Origin: Notamacropus eugenii
Lineage: Eukaryota; Chordata; Mammalia; Diprotodontia; Macropodidae
NCBI RefSeq assembly: GCF_028372415.1
Contig: NC_092872.1
Location: 278,445,206 to 278,509,205, forward strand
Reading direction: 5' to 3'
Length of the DNA: 64,000 bases
Position 1 is the first letter of the stretch. Every line of letters begins with the position of its first letter. The translations under genes and the position numbers were made by a program. This document shows, one piece after another, positions 52,702 through 63,570 of this stretch. The notes beneath the pieces were generated by a model. That model worked only from the letters and a program-made list of their open reading frames with translations. It had not been told where the DNA came from and did not search any database.

Positions 52702-52890
52702 AAAGAGAAACTGCCTAAGTGGAGAGAATGCCAGGAAGACCTGAGTTCAAGTCACGTCTAACATGTACTGAGTGTCTGATCCAGGATAAATCATTTAGTG
52801 GCCCTAGACAACTCTACGGCTGTAAGTTTGCAGAGTAGTGTTGATCTGCATTGGTAAAGGAAACCAAAAGTTCTTCCCAATATTGTGGCA
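52702..52890 (+). repeat. tRNA-CORE SINE, 'gcattggtagagg' tail type
   Basis: 'ggaagacctgagttcaagtc' (B box), 'tgatccaggataaatcattt' (CORE), 'caactctacggctgtaagtt' and 'gttgatctgcattggtaaag' are in order. Confidence 0.7.
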
Positions 52891-53079
52891 GGCATTTGGA
52901 GAAGTAAAAAGATTAGGAAGACAATCCCCCTGCCTTCAAAATATGCATATGATACCAAAGTTGGACAGAAATTCTGATATAGGATAGAAGAGATAAAAGC
53001 TCCCAAGATGACTGTAAAGTGTTGTGTGAAATTGGAGGAAGGAAACATACTAACTGGAAGAATTTGGTAAGGCTTCCTG

Positions 53080-53510
53080 GATGGCCCTAAGATGGATCTT
53101 GAAGGTTGGGGAGAATTTATCAAGGATGAGATCCTTTGAGCATGTGCATAGAATAGCATTAGCAAAGGGCAAGATTGGACAAATGCAGGGAATGGTGAGT
53201 ACTTCAGTGTAGGTGGAAACATAATGCAAATGAACTGCCATACTCAGGTAAGTCTGACTGGGAAGGCAGAGTGGTGTGAGATTTTAGAATGTCTTATAAA
53301 CCAAGCTCAGAACTTCAGACTTTAGTCAGTGGTTAGTAAAGAGCCACAGAAGGGTTTTTAGCAGAGAAGTAAGCTGCCCCTTCCTGTTGATGACAAAGAT
53401 GAAGTTGGCAGCTGTATAATTGGAGTCAAGAGGGACTGGAGGTGAGGAACCAGTCAGAGATGGTTTCAAGAGTCTTGGAAGGTAGAGGTCAAGAGGGACA
53501 GGAGCAAAGG
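53080..53510 (+). repeat. Ancient unclassified mammalian repeat, second copy
   Basis: 'ggatggccctaagatggatc', 'cagaagggtttttagcagag', 'aagtaagctgccccttcctg' and 'ggcagctgtataattggagt' parallel the middle of the copy at 50590. An open frame at 52791-53222 (minus) is antisense to it and has no known domain. Confidence 0.5.
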
Positions 53511-53734
53511 TCTAACTGTCACTGTCAATTTGGGAGAACTGGGCAAACAATATGAAAACAATTCAAATCAAATTTTAGAATTCATGACGTAAAAATAATG
53601 TACAAACTAATAAAGGCAAATTTTGTTGCTCAAGAGGGGGAATTAATTGCTATAGTGACTTACAAATGGATATTATTATCAAGTAGCTTCCTAACTGAAC
53701 TAATTATTCTTGCTAACTAGGGACTAAATAGAGT

Positions 53735-53955
53735 GAGTGCTGGCCTTGCAGTTAAAAAGACATGGATTTCAACCCTAACTCTGAAAGCCAGTTACATAAG
53801 CATGGGCAAGCAGATTCACCTCTTAGGACCTTGGGCAGCTCTCTAAGATTGTAAATTATAGAACAGTTGCCAGTCTGCATCGAGTTGCCCACAATGATGC
53901 AACTACATGATTCTCTGTTTCCACCACACACCAACTTGTCCCATCAAACTTTGAT
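53735..53955 (+). repeat. tRNA-CORE SINE, 'gcattggtagagg' tail type
   Basis: 'ctggccttgcagttaaaaag', 'gatttcaaccctaactctga', 'ggcagctctctaagattgta' and 'aattatagaacagttgccag' match the family, with an eroded end. Confidence 0.62.
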
Positions 53956-54018
53956 AATGCTTTGATGTCAAGATGACTCGTGGAATGGATAAAAACATTG
54001 GTTGGAAAAAAGTGTGGT

Positions 54019-54370
54019 AGAAATTGAGTTCCCCCCAAGGCAAAATGCCTGCCACACTCAGAGAGAGAAATATGGAAGTCACTCACATATTGTAGCAGAT
54101 CATGTTTGTGTATGTGTATGTGTTTGTGTATCATGTTCTGATTTGTTATACGATTTCTTTCATTTATCTTAGTCTGACTACATAGCATGACTATAGTGAA
54201 AATATACTCAATAGGAAAGTATATGTAGAATCTATACAGAATTGTATGCAGTCGTGGGGAGGGAGGGGGGTAGTGGGGAGTAGGTGGGGAGGGAAAAAAT
54301 TGCAATTTTATGGCAGTGATTGTTAAACATTACAAAATAAAAAAAAAAAAAGAAATTGAGTTCCCCCAAG
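54019..54370 (+). mobile_element. L1-like LINE 3' end with 20-bp target-site duplication
   Basis: 'agaaattgagttcccccaag' at 54351-54370 repeats 54019-54039, differing only by one C in the C run. The insert (54040-54350) is the 3' end of an L1-like LINE: 'gtagcagatcatgtttgtgt', 'ggaaagtatatgtagaatct', a G-rich tract near 54255-54295 and a pure A tail (54338-54351). It is a strongly 5'-truncated but complete TPRT insertion. Confidence 0.82.
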
Positions 54371-54664
54371 TGCCCATGTTCTATTCAAAAAAAATAGAAC
54401 TTTTATGGTTACCAAAATTAAATTGGAGTAGGAGAAATTGATAAAATGGAGTCATTTATCTTTGTTCTTATATTTAGTTAGTTGAAAGACATTCTACCCC
54501 AATTTTTGTAAACTTAATTCTATGTAGCATCTGTATAGAATCCCAACAAATATGTACTGATTGAAATAGAACAATGAAAACTGATTGAGCTAAAGAGAGG
54601 AGAGAGGAAAGGTTGGAGAAGGGAGTTTGGAAGCCAAGTTCAATTGGGTTCCTTAAGAAGGGGA
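54371..54664. other. Unassigned stretch
   Basis: AT-rich; no gene or repeat is recognised. Confidence 0.45.
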
Positions 54665-54735
54665 TATTTCATGGAATTATTGAACCTGAGTTGGAAGAGA
54701 CCCTAGAAGGCATCCAAATCAACCTGTGACAGCTA

Positions 54736-55530
54736 TTAGAATAGTTACAGGTTCATGGAATCTCACAGTTGGAAGGGACCTCAGAGGCCTTCTAGTCTAA
54801 CTAACACTAGCCTCAGCACCTGCTCTGTGATATCCTCAACAAGTGGTCATTATCAAAGGTCATTTGATCAAAGACCTCAGTGATGAAAAATTAGCTCCCG
54901 TTGAATGCAGTGAATTATACTTTAGGACAACTGTCATTATTTGAAAGCGTTTCTTGATATTAATCCTAAATATCCACTTTTGAAATATCCAAAGATCAAT
55001 AACCTACTATGTGCCAGGCACTGTGTTAAGTGCTCCTGCTTTCAAGGGTTGAAAGGGAAAGACAATACAAAAAAGTAGTCAGGGAAGTGGGAGGTGGGTC
55101 AGGGAGGTACCTGGAATGGAGACACCTTATTCTGGCAGAGAAGCAGATGCAAGTTGGAGAGATCTGAAAGTGGTGTCTGCTCTCTAGGAGGAGTTTGGTG
55201 CTCTGCCCTCAAGCCCTCCAATCAAAGGGAAGAGGAGGCTGAGGGAGGTAGTGTTGATCAAGGCTAGAGTCAGTAGCATGGAGGGGCATCTCTTTTCTTG
55301 GAGTTGAAACAGGGCAGAGCAGCAGATATAAAGTGCAATTTCTACCCGATCCTCCTGGTTCTGCTCTCTGGACCCAAACGAAACAAGCCCAATCTCTCCT
55401 TCACTTGACATCACTTCAGATATTGGAGACAACTGTTATGTGTTTCCTGAGTCTCTTCTTCAGCTTAAGCACCCCAAGCTCCCTTAACTGACCCCCATAT
55501 GGCAGGGACAGGAGTCCCTTCATTGTGCTT
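54736..55530 (-). mobile_element. CR1/L3 LINE interrupted by an ancient repeat
   Basis: 54736-54980 is the reversed 3' end ('catggaatctcacagttgga', 'aagacctcagtgatgaaaaa'). 55280-55530 continues inward ('ctgctctctggacccaaacg', 'ctccatatggc'-type sequence near 55495). Between them, 54985-55200 carries the 'actatgtgccaggcactgtg' repeat. A second reversed CR1 or MIR end may precede at 54664-54735. Confidence 0.7.
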
Positions 55531-56261
55531 TGATATTTAAGCTGATCCTAAGACTGGAAGAGTAAAGAAGTGGAGAGTGAGTGGATTCCAGTCATTGTCT
55601 TATGAGGAATATGAAATACTATGAAGATAACCTCTAATTACTACTCGAACCCTCACAGCGAGCTAGACGTGAATGCTTTTAGTCAGCAAACCACTTAGAT
55701 TTGTCTTCTCCAAACAACATGCTGAAATTCTCCATCCATGGCATGTTTATAAATGAATTTATCTTTCATCAGAAACCTGAATTTATTGGTCATTCTGACA
55801 ATATAGTGTCTCTCTGTGTACGTGAAATGGGAGAGAGAAAGCCATCTTGCTGATTCTGTAGAACACAAACAATGGTATTATTGGCCATAAGAACATGGAA
55901 CAAGACTTGAATGAACTTCTAACTTGTCTCATTGAACTTACTAAGGCCTAAGGGAAAGAAGCCTCCAGGGAGGGAAAATGTCTCCTTTCCATCTCCCCTC
56001 AAGGTTATCCTCTTGAATAGCCAGGGTCCAAAATCTAAGAATCAGTGTCCCATGGTTAGTTGGGGCCTTCAAGGCAGTCCTATCTCCTCTGTACTGGAAG
56101 AAAGCTACCCTTGACAATATTCTCAATGCGATGACATCCAGTCTCCTCCAATGAGCAAGAACCTATTGTCTCCAGAGGCAGCCCTGGCAGCTTTGAGGTG
56201 ACTCCAAGACTTAGGAATTTTTTCTTATACCAAACCCATTTTGTTCTTTGTAGTTTCCCCC
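55531..56261. other. Unassigned stretch
   Basis: No repeat is recognised over 55540-55930. It has no long frames and could be unique or conserved non-coding sequence. Mirror-image short frames near 55932-56126 have no domain. Confidence 0.4.
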
Positions 56262-56625
56262 TCATTCCTTCTAGCTCAGCCCACTGGGGTCAAGCAAAAG
56301 GAGCCTAGTCCTTTTCCTTTGTGAGATGGGAATCAAATGGTGAAGACAACTCTCATGTGCCAACAAGTCTTCTTTTCTCCAAGTCAAATCTACCCTGTTC
56401 CTTCATCTTTCTCATATAGTAGAATGCTGTTCTATCAATGACTTTTCACAAAATGTATTGCCCTGAATCAAACACAATGCCCTAGTTGTGACCTCACCTG
56501 AACAGAGTCAACCGGAATTCTTATCTCTCTAGTCTTGGGCACCATGCCATTCTTAACACAGTCTAAGATCATAGCTAAGATCATTAGCTATTTTTTAACT
56601 GCCATATCATACCTTTGGATAGCAT
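56262..56625 (-). mobile_element. CR1/L3 LINE fragment
   Basis: 'cccactggggtcaagcaaaa', 'cttctccaagtcaaatctac', 'ccctgaatcaaacacaatgc' and 'aacacagtctaagatcatag' are reversed CR1/L3 landmarks in order. Confidence 0.68.
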
Positions 56626-56639
56626 TGACAGATATCTGC

Positions 56640-56850
56640 CTTAATAGCTAGGAAGACCTGAGTTCAAGTCTCAACTTTGAGACTTCCTGGCTGTACCCTG
56701 GGAAAGTCCCTTAGCTTCTCAGTGCCCCAGGTAACTCTCTAAGGCTGTAGACTGCAGAGTAGCTTCTGACATGCCTTGGAAAAGGGAGATTCTTCATTTG
56801 GAAGTTTCCCGTGTCCATGAAATCCCAAGTCCAGTCTCTGTCCCTATCGT
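56640..56850 (+). repeat. tRNA-CORE SINE, 'gcattggtagagg' tail type
   Basis: 'ggaagacctgagttcaagtc', 'tctcagtgccccaggtaact', 'ctctaaggctgtagactgca' and 'gagtagcttctgacatgcct' in family order. The tail after 56790 is diverged. Confidence 0.72.
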
Positions 56851-58139
56851 GCCATTGCCTAGTATGGAACTGGCCATTTGCTAAAGCCCCCAGATGTTTT
56901 TTCAAATACATTTCCCCACTTTGTCAGATGTACCCAGAAAACGAGCTGACTTAGGGATGAAAGGAAATGTATTGTGTGACTCCAGACATACTCCAGGCTC
57001 CTGATGACACCAATGGCTGTACTGAGGTGAAATGAGCAGTAGCCCTTGTAACAACAGGTTTCCATCAGTTGGGGGACCTGAATTCAGAGCAGGGCAGTAA
57101 CTCAGCATTTAAGGGAAAGGAAATTGTCATCTCTCTGCAGAAAATCTACTTTTCCCACGGTGGAAGGAACAGTCAGGCAGATAATTTCTGTCATGTAGAT
57201 ATGTCTGCAAAGCCAGTCCTACTTGCAGGTGTGATGTGAGGCAAGTTCAGATGTCCAAACTCCCTCCCCCCCTTTAGAGTTACCCTTTTGGCTAAGGCAC
57301 TGTATCACCAGAAGGCCCCTGTTAAAATGCAAATACTTGGGTAATACATTAAATCATTATCACCTGTTAATAGCTCAGGACAACTCAGTTCACCATAGGA
57401 TCATAGACATGGTGTTGTCCTTGCATACAGCAGCCATGTCTTTCTGTGTTTTGTTCTAATTTACAGTTAGATTGTCAATATTGACATACTTCAGTTACTC
57501 CAGGAATATACTGAATAAATTGTTCTTGGGAAAGGATCCTAACTTTGAGTATCAACTGCTAAAACAACGCTTATAGGTGGTCTAAAAAAAGTATGAAGCT
57601 TAGCCCCTTCTGCCACTTTTTCCAGGATTCAATCACTGTCATTGCAGAAGCAGCAGACAGTTGCCTAGAACTCAGAGCTATTTTGTATCTTTCTTTGTTA
57701 CGAGTTGTCATGGTCAAAGAATCTGTCACCACCTCACCATCCTCATGACAACGAGTCTCTCCATACTTGTGTTGGCTTGTCCTTGGACAGAAGACAACTT
57801 GCTGCTGGAACCATTTAAAAACCTTTTCAGCTTGGTAGGACCTGATCATTCTTGGCCTCCACTGGCCTGTTCTTCAAGAACTCAGGGTCCCTGCCATGCC
57901 ATGAAGAAGCATCAGAAGAGGCGTTTGCTGGAGATTAATCTTGTCACTATTATTATTCTTCTGATTTGTCTGGAACCTCTCCTGGGAAGCCTGGTTTCCT
58001 GTATGGATCAGGATTTTCATCATGAAAAAAGGAGTAGAGCTAAGGGAACAAAGCTGGAGGAACATCCTTCCCACATGATGAGGAACACACAGCCCATAAA
58101 CAGGTCCCCAGCAACTTGAAAAAATGACAAACTGAATAC
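56851..58139. other. Unassigned stretch with a 152-codon open frame
   Basis: No repeat is recognised. A plus-strand frame (57661-58119) and an antisense one (57571-57849) are open, but neither shows a domain, signal peptide or splice context I can name. 57300-57360 is AT-rich and unusually free of repeat signatures. Confidence 0.35.
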
Positions 58140-58845
58140 AGAGAAGCATAGAATGGTCTACACCAACTAATGCAGAGTGAAGGAAGTAGAGCCAGGAAAA
58201 CTATTCACAATGATGACAATGTAAATTTAAATCAACCACTCAAAAAAGAATGTATAAAAATTATAAAGGACAAGCATAGCTTAAGAGAAAGATATGAGAA
58301 GATACCCCCACCCCAGCTCTTTGCAGAGATATGAGAATTCTACAGTGAGGTTCATAATACACATTTTCAAACATTTTCTTTTTGTGTGTTTTTTTTTGTT
58401 TTTTTGTTTTATTTTTTTCTCTATTTATTTTAAGTTTTCAACATTCATTTCCACAAAATTTTGAGTTCCAAATTTTATCCCTATCTCTCCCCTTCCCCCA
58501 CCCCAAAACGCCAAGCATTCTGATTACCTCTTCCACCAATGTGCCCTCCCTTCTAACACCTCTCTCTTCTCTTATCCCCATCTTCTCTCTTGTGCTGTAG
58601 GACAAGATAAATTTCTATACCCCATTACCTGTATTTCTTATTTCCCAGTTGTATGCCAAAACAGTCTCAAACATTTTCAATGCATTCATTAGTTTGCTGA
58701 TTTTTTTCCCTCTTTTCCTTTTATTGTCTTTAAAACTATTATTCATTATATGGGATGATTCTTTATAAGGGAGTGGGGATGAAATATGAGAGAAATTATA
58801 TTGATGTAAAAAAAGCAAATAATCAAAAAAAAAATGAATACAGCT
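58140..58845 (+). mobile_element. L1-like LINE 3' end split by a HAL1-family insertion
   Basis: The outer element runs 58140-58378 ('gaagtagagccaggaaaact', 'ttataaaggacaagcatagc', 'ctctttgcagagatatgaga') and resumes at 58667 ('tttttttccctcttttcctt', 'aaattatattgatgtaaaaa'). The same 3' UTR is seen at 34930 and 59040. Confidence 0.7.
58379..58666 (-). mobile_element. L1/HAL1 3' end, 5' truncated, nested
   Basis: The block is homologous to the last 230 bp of the HAL1-like element: 'ttttcaacattcatttccac', 'aaaattttgagttccaaatt', 'ccaagcattctgattacctc', 'tacctgtatttcttatttcc'. It starts with a T-rich run (reversed A tail) and is flanked by 'tcaaacattttc' at 58367-58378 and 58667-58678, a 12-bp target-site duplication. 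Confidence 0.83.
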
Positions 58846-59039
58846 CTTCACCATGTCCCTGGTACCCACAGCCAGGAAGATCACAAGGTGTGACTTCAGA
58901 GGATATAAGGTATTTCTCATGTGAAAGGAAGAGAAGGAGTACTATGAACTTACAACGACCAAACTTCCACCTGAAGAAGTATGAGGAAGTACCTCTATCT
59001 GCTTGGAGTCTGGATGAGCATCCCTGAAGCTACTGACAT
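58846..59039. other. Unassigned stretch
   Basis: No repeat is recognised. A 90-codon frame crosses it without a known domain. Confidence 0.4.
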
Positions 59040-59190
59040 ACTTTCAGTATGCTGCTCAGTTTTACTGAACTCTTTTTTCCTCCTTATTCTTTGATATAAA
59101 GGATAACTCTCTGAGAGGAGAAGAGGAAGGGAAGGAAACACTGGAGTGTGTAAATGATATAAAAATTTAAAATCATAAAAATACATTTTT
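59040..59190 (+). mobile_element. L1-like LINE 3' tail fragment
   Basis: 'gctcagttttactgaactct', 'tattctttgatataaaggat', 'aactctctgagaggagaaga' and 'gtaaatgatataaaaattta' repeat the last part of the family at 58140. Confidence 0.62.
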
Positions 59191-59754
59191 AAATGTGCCT
59201 GGGAGTTAGCTACAAATGCCTGGATCAATACAAAGTTTTTCCCATTCTTGAACATCAAAGTAGAGTCTACTTTTCTTTTGGAATGGAATCCACAGCACAT
59301 CAACTGGATTGCCTTGTGTAGAAGAAAACGCAAGAAAAAACAGTTGGAAGAGAGTCAAAAGAAAAGAACCTACTGAGCTGTAAAAATTGGTGGGGGTGGA
59401 GGGTATCATTAGCATTTCCCTTACTGATTCAATGAACTAAAAGAAACCTGAAGTTTAAAAGTTTAACAAGAACAAGCATATTGCAGCTGCTGAGGAAGCA
59501 AAAAAAAGGCTAAACATACAAACTCGATATAAATATATTTGCATATACATACACACATACACAGATATATACACATATGTGTGCATGTATGTGTGTATTC
59601 CACTGCTAGAGTACCCACAAAGACAGCACCTAAACAAAAATGAATGAAAGCTGTGAAAACTTCTGCAGCTCAAATGGATAGAAAATGCTAAATTCTCAAC
59701 TATTTGGATGATTAAATAGCATTTCATGCAATTTTTTAAGGAAATTACTTTCCA
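59191..59754. other. Unassigned stretch with a CATA/TG microsatellite
   Basis: 59535-59600 is an alternating 'catatacatacacacataca' tract. The rest has no recognised repeat or gene. Confidence 0.55.
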
Positions 59755-59900
59755 AAGTGTCAAGCTTCATGCACCCCATCTCCATGGAAGTCTTCAAGAA
59801 AAGACTGAATGATGGCTTCCCAGTTATACTTTTGAGTGTGGCTTGAACTTGAGATGCTCAGAGAACCCAACCCAAAAAACTAAGATTCTATGATTCCATA
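59755..59900 (+). repeat. CR1/L3 3' end fragment
   Basis: 'ccatggaagtcttcaagaaa', 'agactgaatgatggcttccc' and the terminus 'actaagattctatgattcca'. Confidence 0.68.
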
Positions 59901-60244
59901 TATTTCTATTAGATAATCGAGGTGATATTGCCAAGAATATTGCCTAGACTTTCTAAGACCTCAGTGATCATGGCATTTATTTATTAAATCACTCCCCGGG
60001 AGAAATCAGATCATGGCCCAGAAACAAATATTAATAAGAGTGAAAATGTGTCAAGTGGTATTTGCATCAGTTTTCTTTAGATCCTGGGAATATCATACCA
60101 TCTAAATTGCCCCACTCCACCAGGATGCCCCCCCTGCACCTGCCTGCTTAAGCAGCTGTTCCATTGTGTTCCTGAGTGCCCTCCATGGCCACGTTTCTCC
60201 ACATCCACCCACCTTTTATCTCATCATAACCACTGCATTCCACT
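59901..60244. other. Unassigned stretch
   Basis: No gene or repeat is recognised. Confidence 0.4.
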
Positions 60245-63025
60245 GATTTTGAAGTCATCAGTTGCCTTGTTCAAACTCTATTCTCCACCCCGCACTGACC
60301 CTAACCCTAATTCCAACACTAACCCAACCTTACCCCTCAGCCTTTATTGCCATCCACTTTGACCCAACCCCCCATACAACATCTCACTCAAGTTACTCAA
60401 TCCTTGCACTGTGCCCCATGGGAAACAAGCTAGCTTTCAAGTTTCATCTTTTACTATCTTATTCCCTCCATTTTCTTGTACTCTCTGAGACCTAGCTCCC
60501 TCTTCATGCTGCAGCTTTCCTGATCACCCTTTCCAGCAAGAGGAGAGCCATCTCTTATAGCCCCAACTCACTAGTGTTGGTGAAAAATAGAAAACTCTTT
60601 ATTCCTCATGCCCATTTGCAGGTTTTCTTTCTACCCTCATCATTTGCTAACTTTTCTTCCTTTGAGGTTAGTACGGTACAATTAATACTCATCAGTCAAT
60701 TTACATTCTGTTGTATACCAACCTCCAGGACACTGAGTGAGTTCAATGCTTATCCACAGTTTTTCCTTTCCTCCCCAAAGCCTGCCCTCTTACTAGGCAA
60801 TTTCAATATACACATTGTATGTGTATACCTACATCCTACTTCCTACATCCTGGTTCCTCAACTTATTCATTTCAAATGACTGACTCCTTTAACCCATCTC
60901 AATTATACACAGAGATAGTCTTCATCTTGCCATCTCCAAACGTTCCATATCCATGTTCATGAATTTTGATATTCCTTTGGCCTTTGACTCCGACTGCTCC
61001 TCCTCCCCCAGCCCTCTCAGATGAAAGCCTTGCTTCATATTTCACTGAAAAAAGAGATTGTTCACAGAAGGCTCTATCTTTTCTCCTCTTCCTCATCTCA
61101 CATCATTCAAAAGCCTTCTACAACTATTTCCACCTTCACCCTTTAGATAGTCTTTCTCCTTGCCACACTAAACCTGATTACATGTACACATGATCCCATT
61201 CCATTCCATTGATGGAAGCTTAATCCCTCTATCATGCCTACTCTCTCACTAAGCTCCAATTGCTCTGTGTCTACTGACTTCTTCCCTACTGCCTACAAAC
61301 ATATCCATGATTCCCCTATCCTCAAAAAATCCTCACTGGATGCATCTATTCCTACTATCTACTGTCTCATATCTCTACTATTTTTGTAGTTAAACTCTCC
61401 AAAGCTACTGATGGCCTTTTAGTTGTCCAACTGAATGGCCTTTTGTCAGTATTCTTTCTTCTTGATCTTTCTGCAGCCTCTGACATGTCAATCATCCTCT
61501 TTTCCTTAATATTCTCTTCTCTCTAAGTTTTCATGATACTGCTCCCTCCTAGTTCTTCTCCCACTTTGTCTGACTGTTCCTTCACTATTCTGTTGCTGAA
61601 TCTTTGTCCAGATCAACCCCCAACTATAGGTGTCCTTCAAGGCTCTGTCCTGAGCCCTCTTCTCTTCTTCCTCTAGATATTTCACTTGGTGATCTCATCA
61701 GCTCCGACATGTTTGATTACCATCTTTTTTCATATGACATCTCTATTGACATATGGCATCTCTATTCATATGACTTTACCAGGCCTAAGCTATCTCCAGA
61801 TCTTTAGTCTTGTATCTCCAACTGCCTAGTAGACATCTTGAACTAGATATCCCATAGATGTCTTGAACTCAACATCTCCAAAATTAAACTTATTATCTTT
61901 TCCCAAAAATCCTTTTCCTTCCTGACTTCCCTCTTACTGTTGAGGGTACCACTATACTCCCAGTCACCCCAGGCCCACAACCCAGATGTCATCCCTGACT
62001 CCTCATTCTCTGTGAACCGCCCATATATCCAATTAGTTATCAAGTCCTCTCATATCTGCTCCTGTGCCATCTCTTCCATATGCCCCCTTCTCTCCTCTGA
62101 CATGAACTCTATCCTGATATAAGCCCTTATTACCTCCGACCTGAACTATTACAGTAGTCTAGTGCTTGGTCTTCCTGCCTCAAGTTTCTCGTTACTCCAA
62201 TCGATCCTATGCTCATCTGTCAAAATGATCTGTTTAATTGCACATCTGACTAAGTCACTTCCCCATTCAATAAACTCCAGTAGCTATAAGACCAAATATA
62301 AAGCTACTGTTTGGCTTTTAAAGCCCTTTACAAGCTAGTCCCTTCCCACTTTTTCAGTCTTCTTACACCTTATTCTCCTGCCCATACTCTAGGACACTGG
62401 TCTCCTTACTTTTCCTTGCATGAGATATTCCATGTTCTAACTCCAAGCATTTTCCCAGTATTTTCCATGCCTGAAAACCTTTCCTTATCTCTGCCTCTTG
62501 ACTTCCTTACCTTCCTTTGAGTCTGAGCTAAAATCCAACCTGTAGCCAGAATCCTTCCCTACTTCTAAAGTTTAGGGTTTTGCTAAATGCATCTTGTGTA
62601 TGTCCTGTTTATATATGTTCACTTGTATATAATATTCCTTAATAGACTGTGAGGGGTAGCTAGATGATGCAATGGATAGAGAAATGGGTCTGGAGTCAAG
62701 AAGACTCATCTTCCTGAGTTTAAATCTAACCTCAGACTATTTACTAGCTACGTGACCCTGGGTAACTCACTTAACCCCGTTTGCTTCAGTTTCCTCATTT
62801 GTAAAATGATCTGGAAAAGGAAACGGCAAATCACTCACGTATCTTTGGCAAGAAAAGCCCAGATGGGGTGAGGAAGAGTTGGACATGACTGAAACATGTG
62901 AGCAATAGCGACAATTGGCCATAAAGTCCTTGAGAACAAGGACTGTCTTTTGTCTTTCTTTTTACTTCCTACACTTAGCACAGTGTGTGGTTCATAGCAG
63001 ACACTTAAAATCCTAACTAATCAAC
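60245..63025 (+). mobile_element. L2 LINE, long copy with ORF2 relics
   Basis: This is the longest L2 in the window. In broken plus-strand frames it shows the endonuclease ('ALLLGNFNIHI' near 60790-60830, the LGDFNIH motif), the linker, RT with 'PILKKSSLDASIPT' near 61310 and 'LFLLDLSAASD' near 61460 (relic of the 'LDLSAAFDTVDH' motif), then 'QPPTIGVLQGSVLSPLLF' (61615-61670), the thumb region ('SDLNYYSSLVLGLPASS', 62140) and the 3' UTR. The terminus (62920-63025: 'agtccttgagaacaaggact', 'acttagcacagtgtgtggtt') lies beyond a MAR1 SINE inserted at 62654. All coding frames are heavily decayed. Confidence 0.75.
62654..62914 (+). mobile_element. MAR1/WSINE1-type SINE inside L2
   Basis: Head 'ggtagctagatgatgcaatg', 'tcctgagtttaaatctaacc', CORE 'accctgggtaactcacttaa', 'cctcatttgtaaaatgatct', and tail 'gccca' + 'gatggggtgaggaagagttg', 'gacatgactgaaacatg'. 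It separates the L2 3' UTR from the L2 terminus. I see no clear target-site duplication. Confidence 0.86.
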
Positions 63026-63199
63026 TATCTGATCTGAGGAAAGAGCAGAAAGTATCATCTATCCTTTGTTTCTAGTGGGGGTTTTTGTAATTTGTTTTAG
63101 ACACTTCTAAAACAAAATGCTCTGACCTTAGAGGCAGCCTAGTCCTTTCTATTACACCTTTAGAGGTTTAAAAGGAATCTGAAGCATGAGCCAAAGAGG

Positions 63200-63570
63200 C
63201 TGGCAAAGGATTCATGTTCATGCCACATAGGACTGAATGAACGAACTAGGGATACCTAGTCTACAAAAGAGAAGATTGCGGCAGAGGAGAGCTTTTTTCA
63301 AGCATTTGAAGAGTGACCATGTGGAGGAGAGATTAGCTTTGTTCTGCTTGGACTCAGAAAGAAGAACTAGGAGCAATGGGGAAGCTGCTAAAAGGTGAAT
63401 TTAGTTTTCTCCATGTAAAGGAAAACATCTTAACAATTCAAGCCATTCCAAAGTAGAGTGGGTTACGTCAAGAGGTAGTCATTTCTCCCTTACAAGAAGG
63501 CATCCAGAAAACACTGGATGCCTACTTGTGGGAGAGGGGATTTTTAGTGAGGTGAATATACATGAGTATA
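63200..63570 (+). mobile_element. CR1/L3 3' end
   Basis: 'ttttttcaagcatttgaaga', 'tctgcttggactcagaaaga', 'agaactaggagcaatgggga', 'catcttaacaattcaagcca' and 'agaaggcatccagaaaacac' are in CR1/L3 order. Confidence 0.78.

Noticed and set aside
52791-53222. 143-codon minus-strand frame
   Set aside because: Antisense to a SINE and to the ancient repeat copy at 53080. No domain.
53856-54305. 149-codon minus-strand frame
   Set aside because: It crosses a SINE and is antisense to the recent LINE 3' insertion, including its target-site duplication.
57661-58119. A host gene encoding a 152-residue protein
   Set aside because: There is no domain, no codon or splice evidence and an overlapping antisense frame. 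It is kept only as a low-interest finding.
60290-60345. Telomere-like words ('ccctaaccctaa')
   Set aside because: Only about two units occur, inside a pyrimidine-rich L2-like stretch. There is no array.
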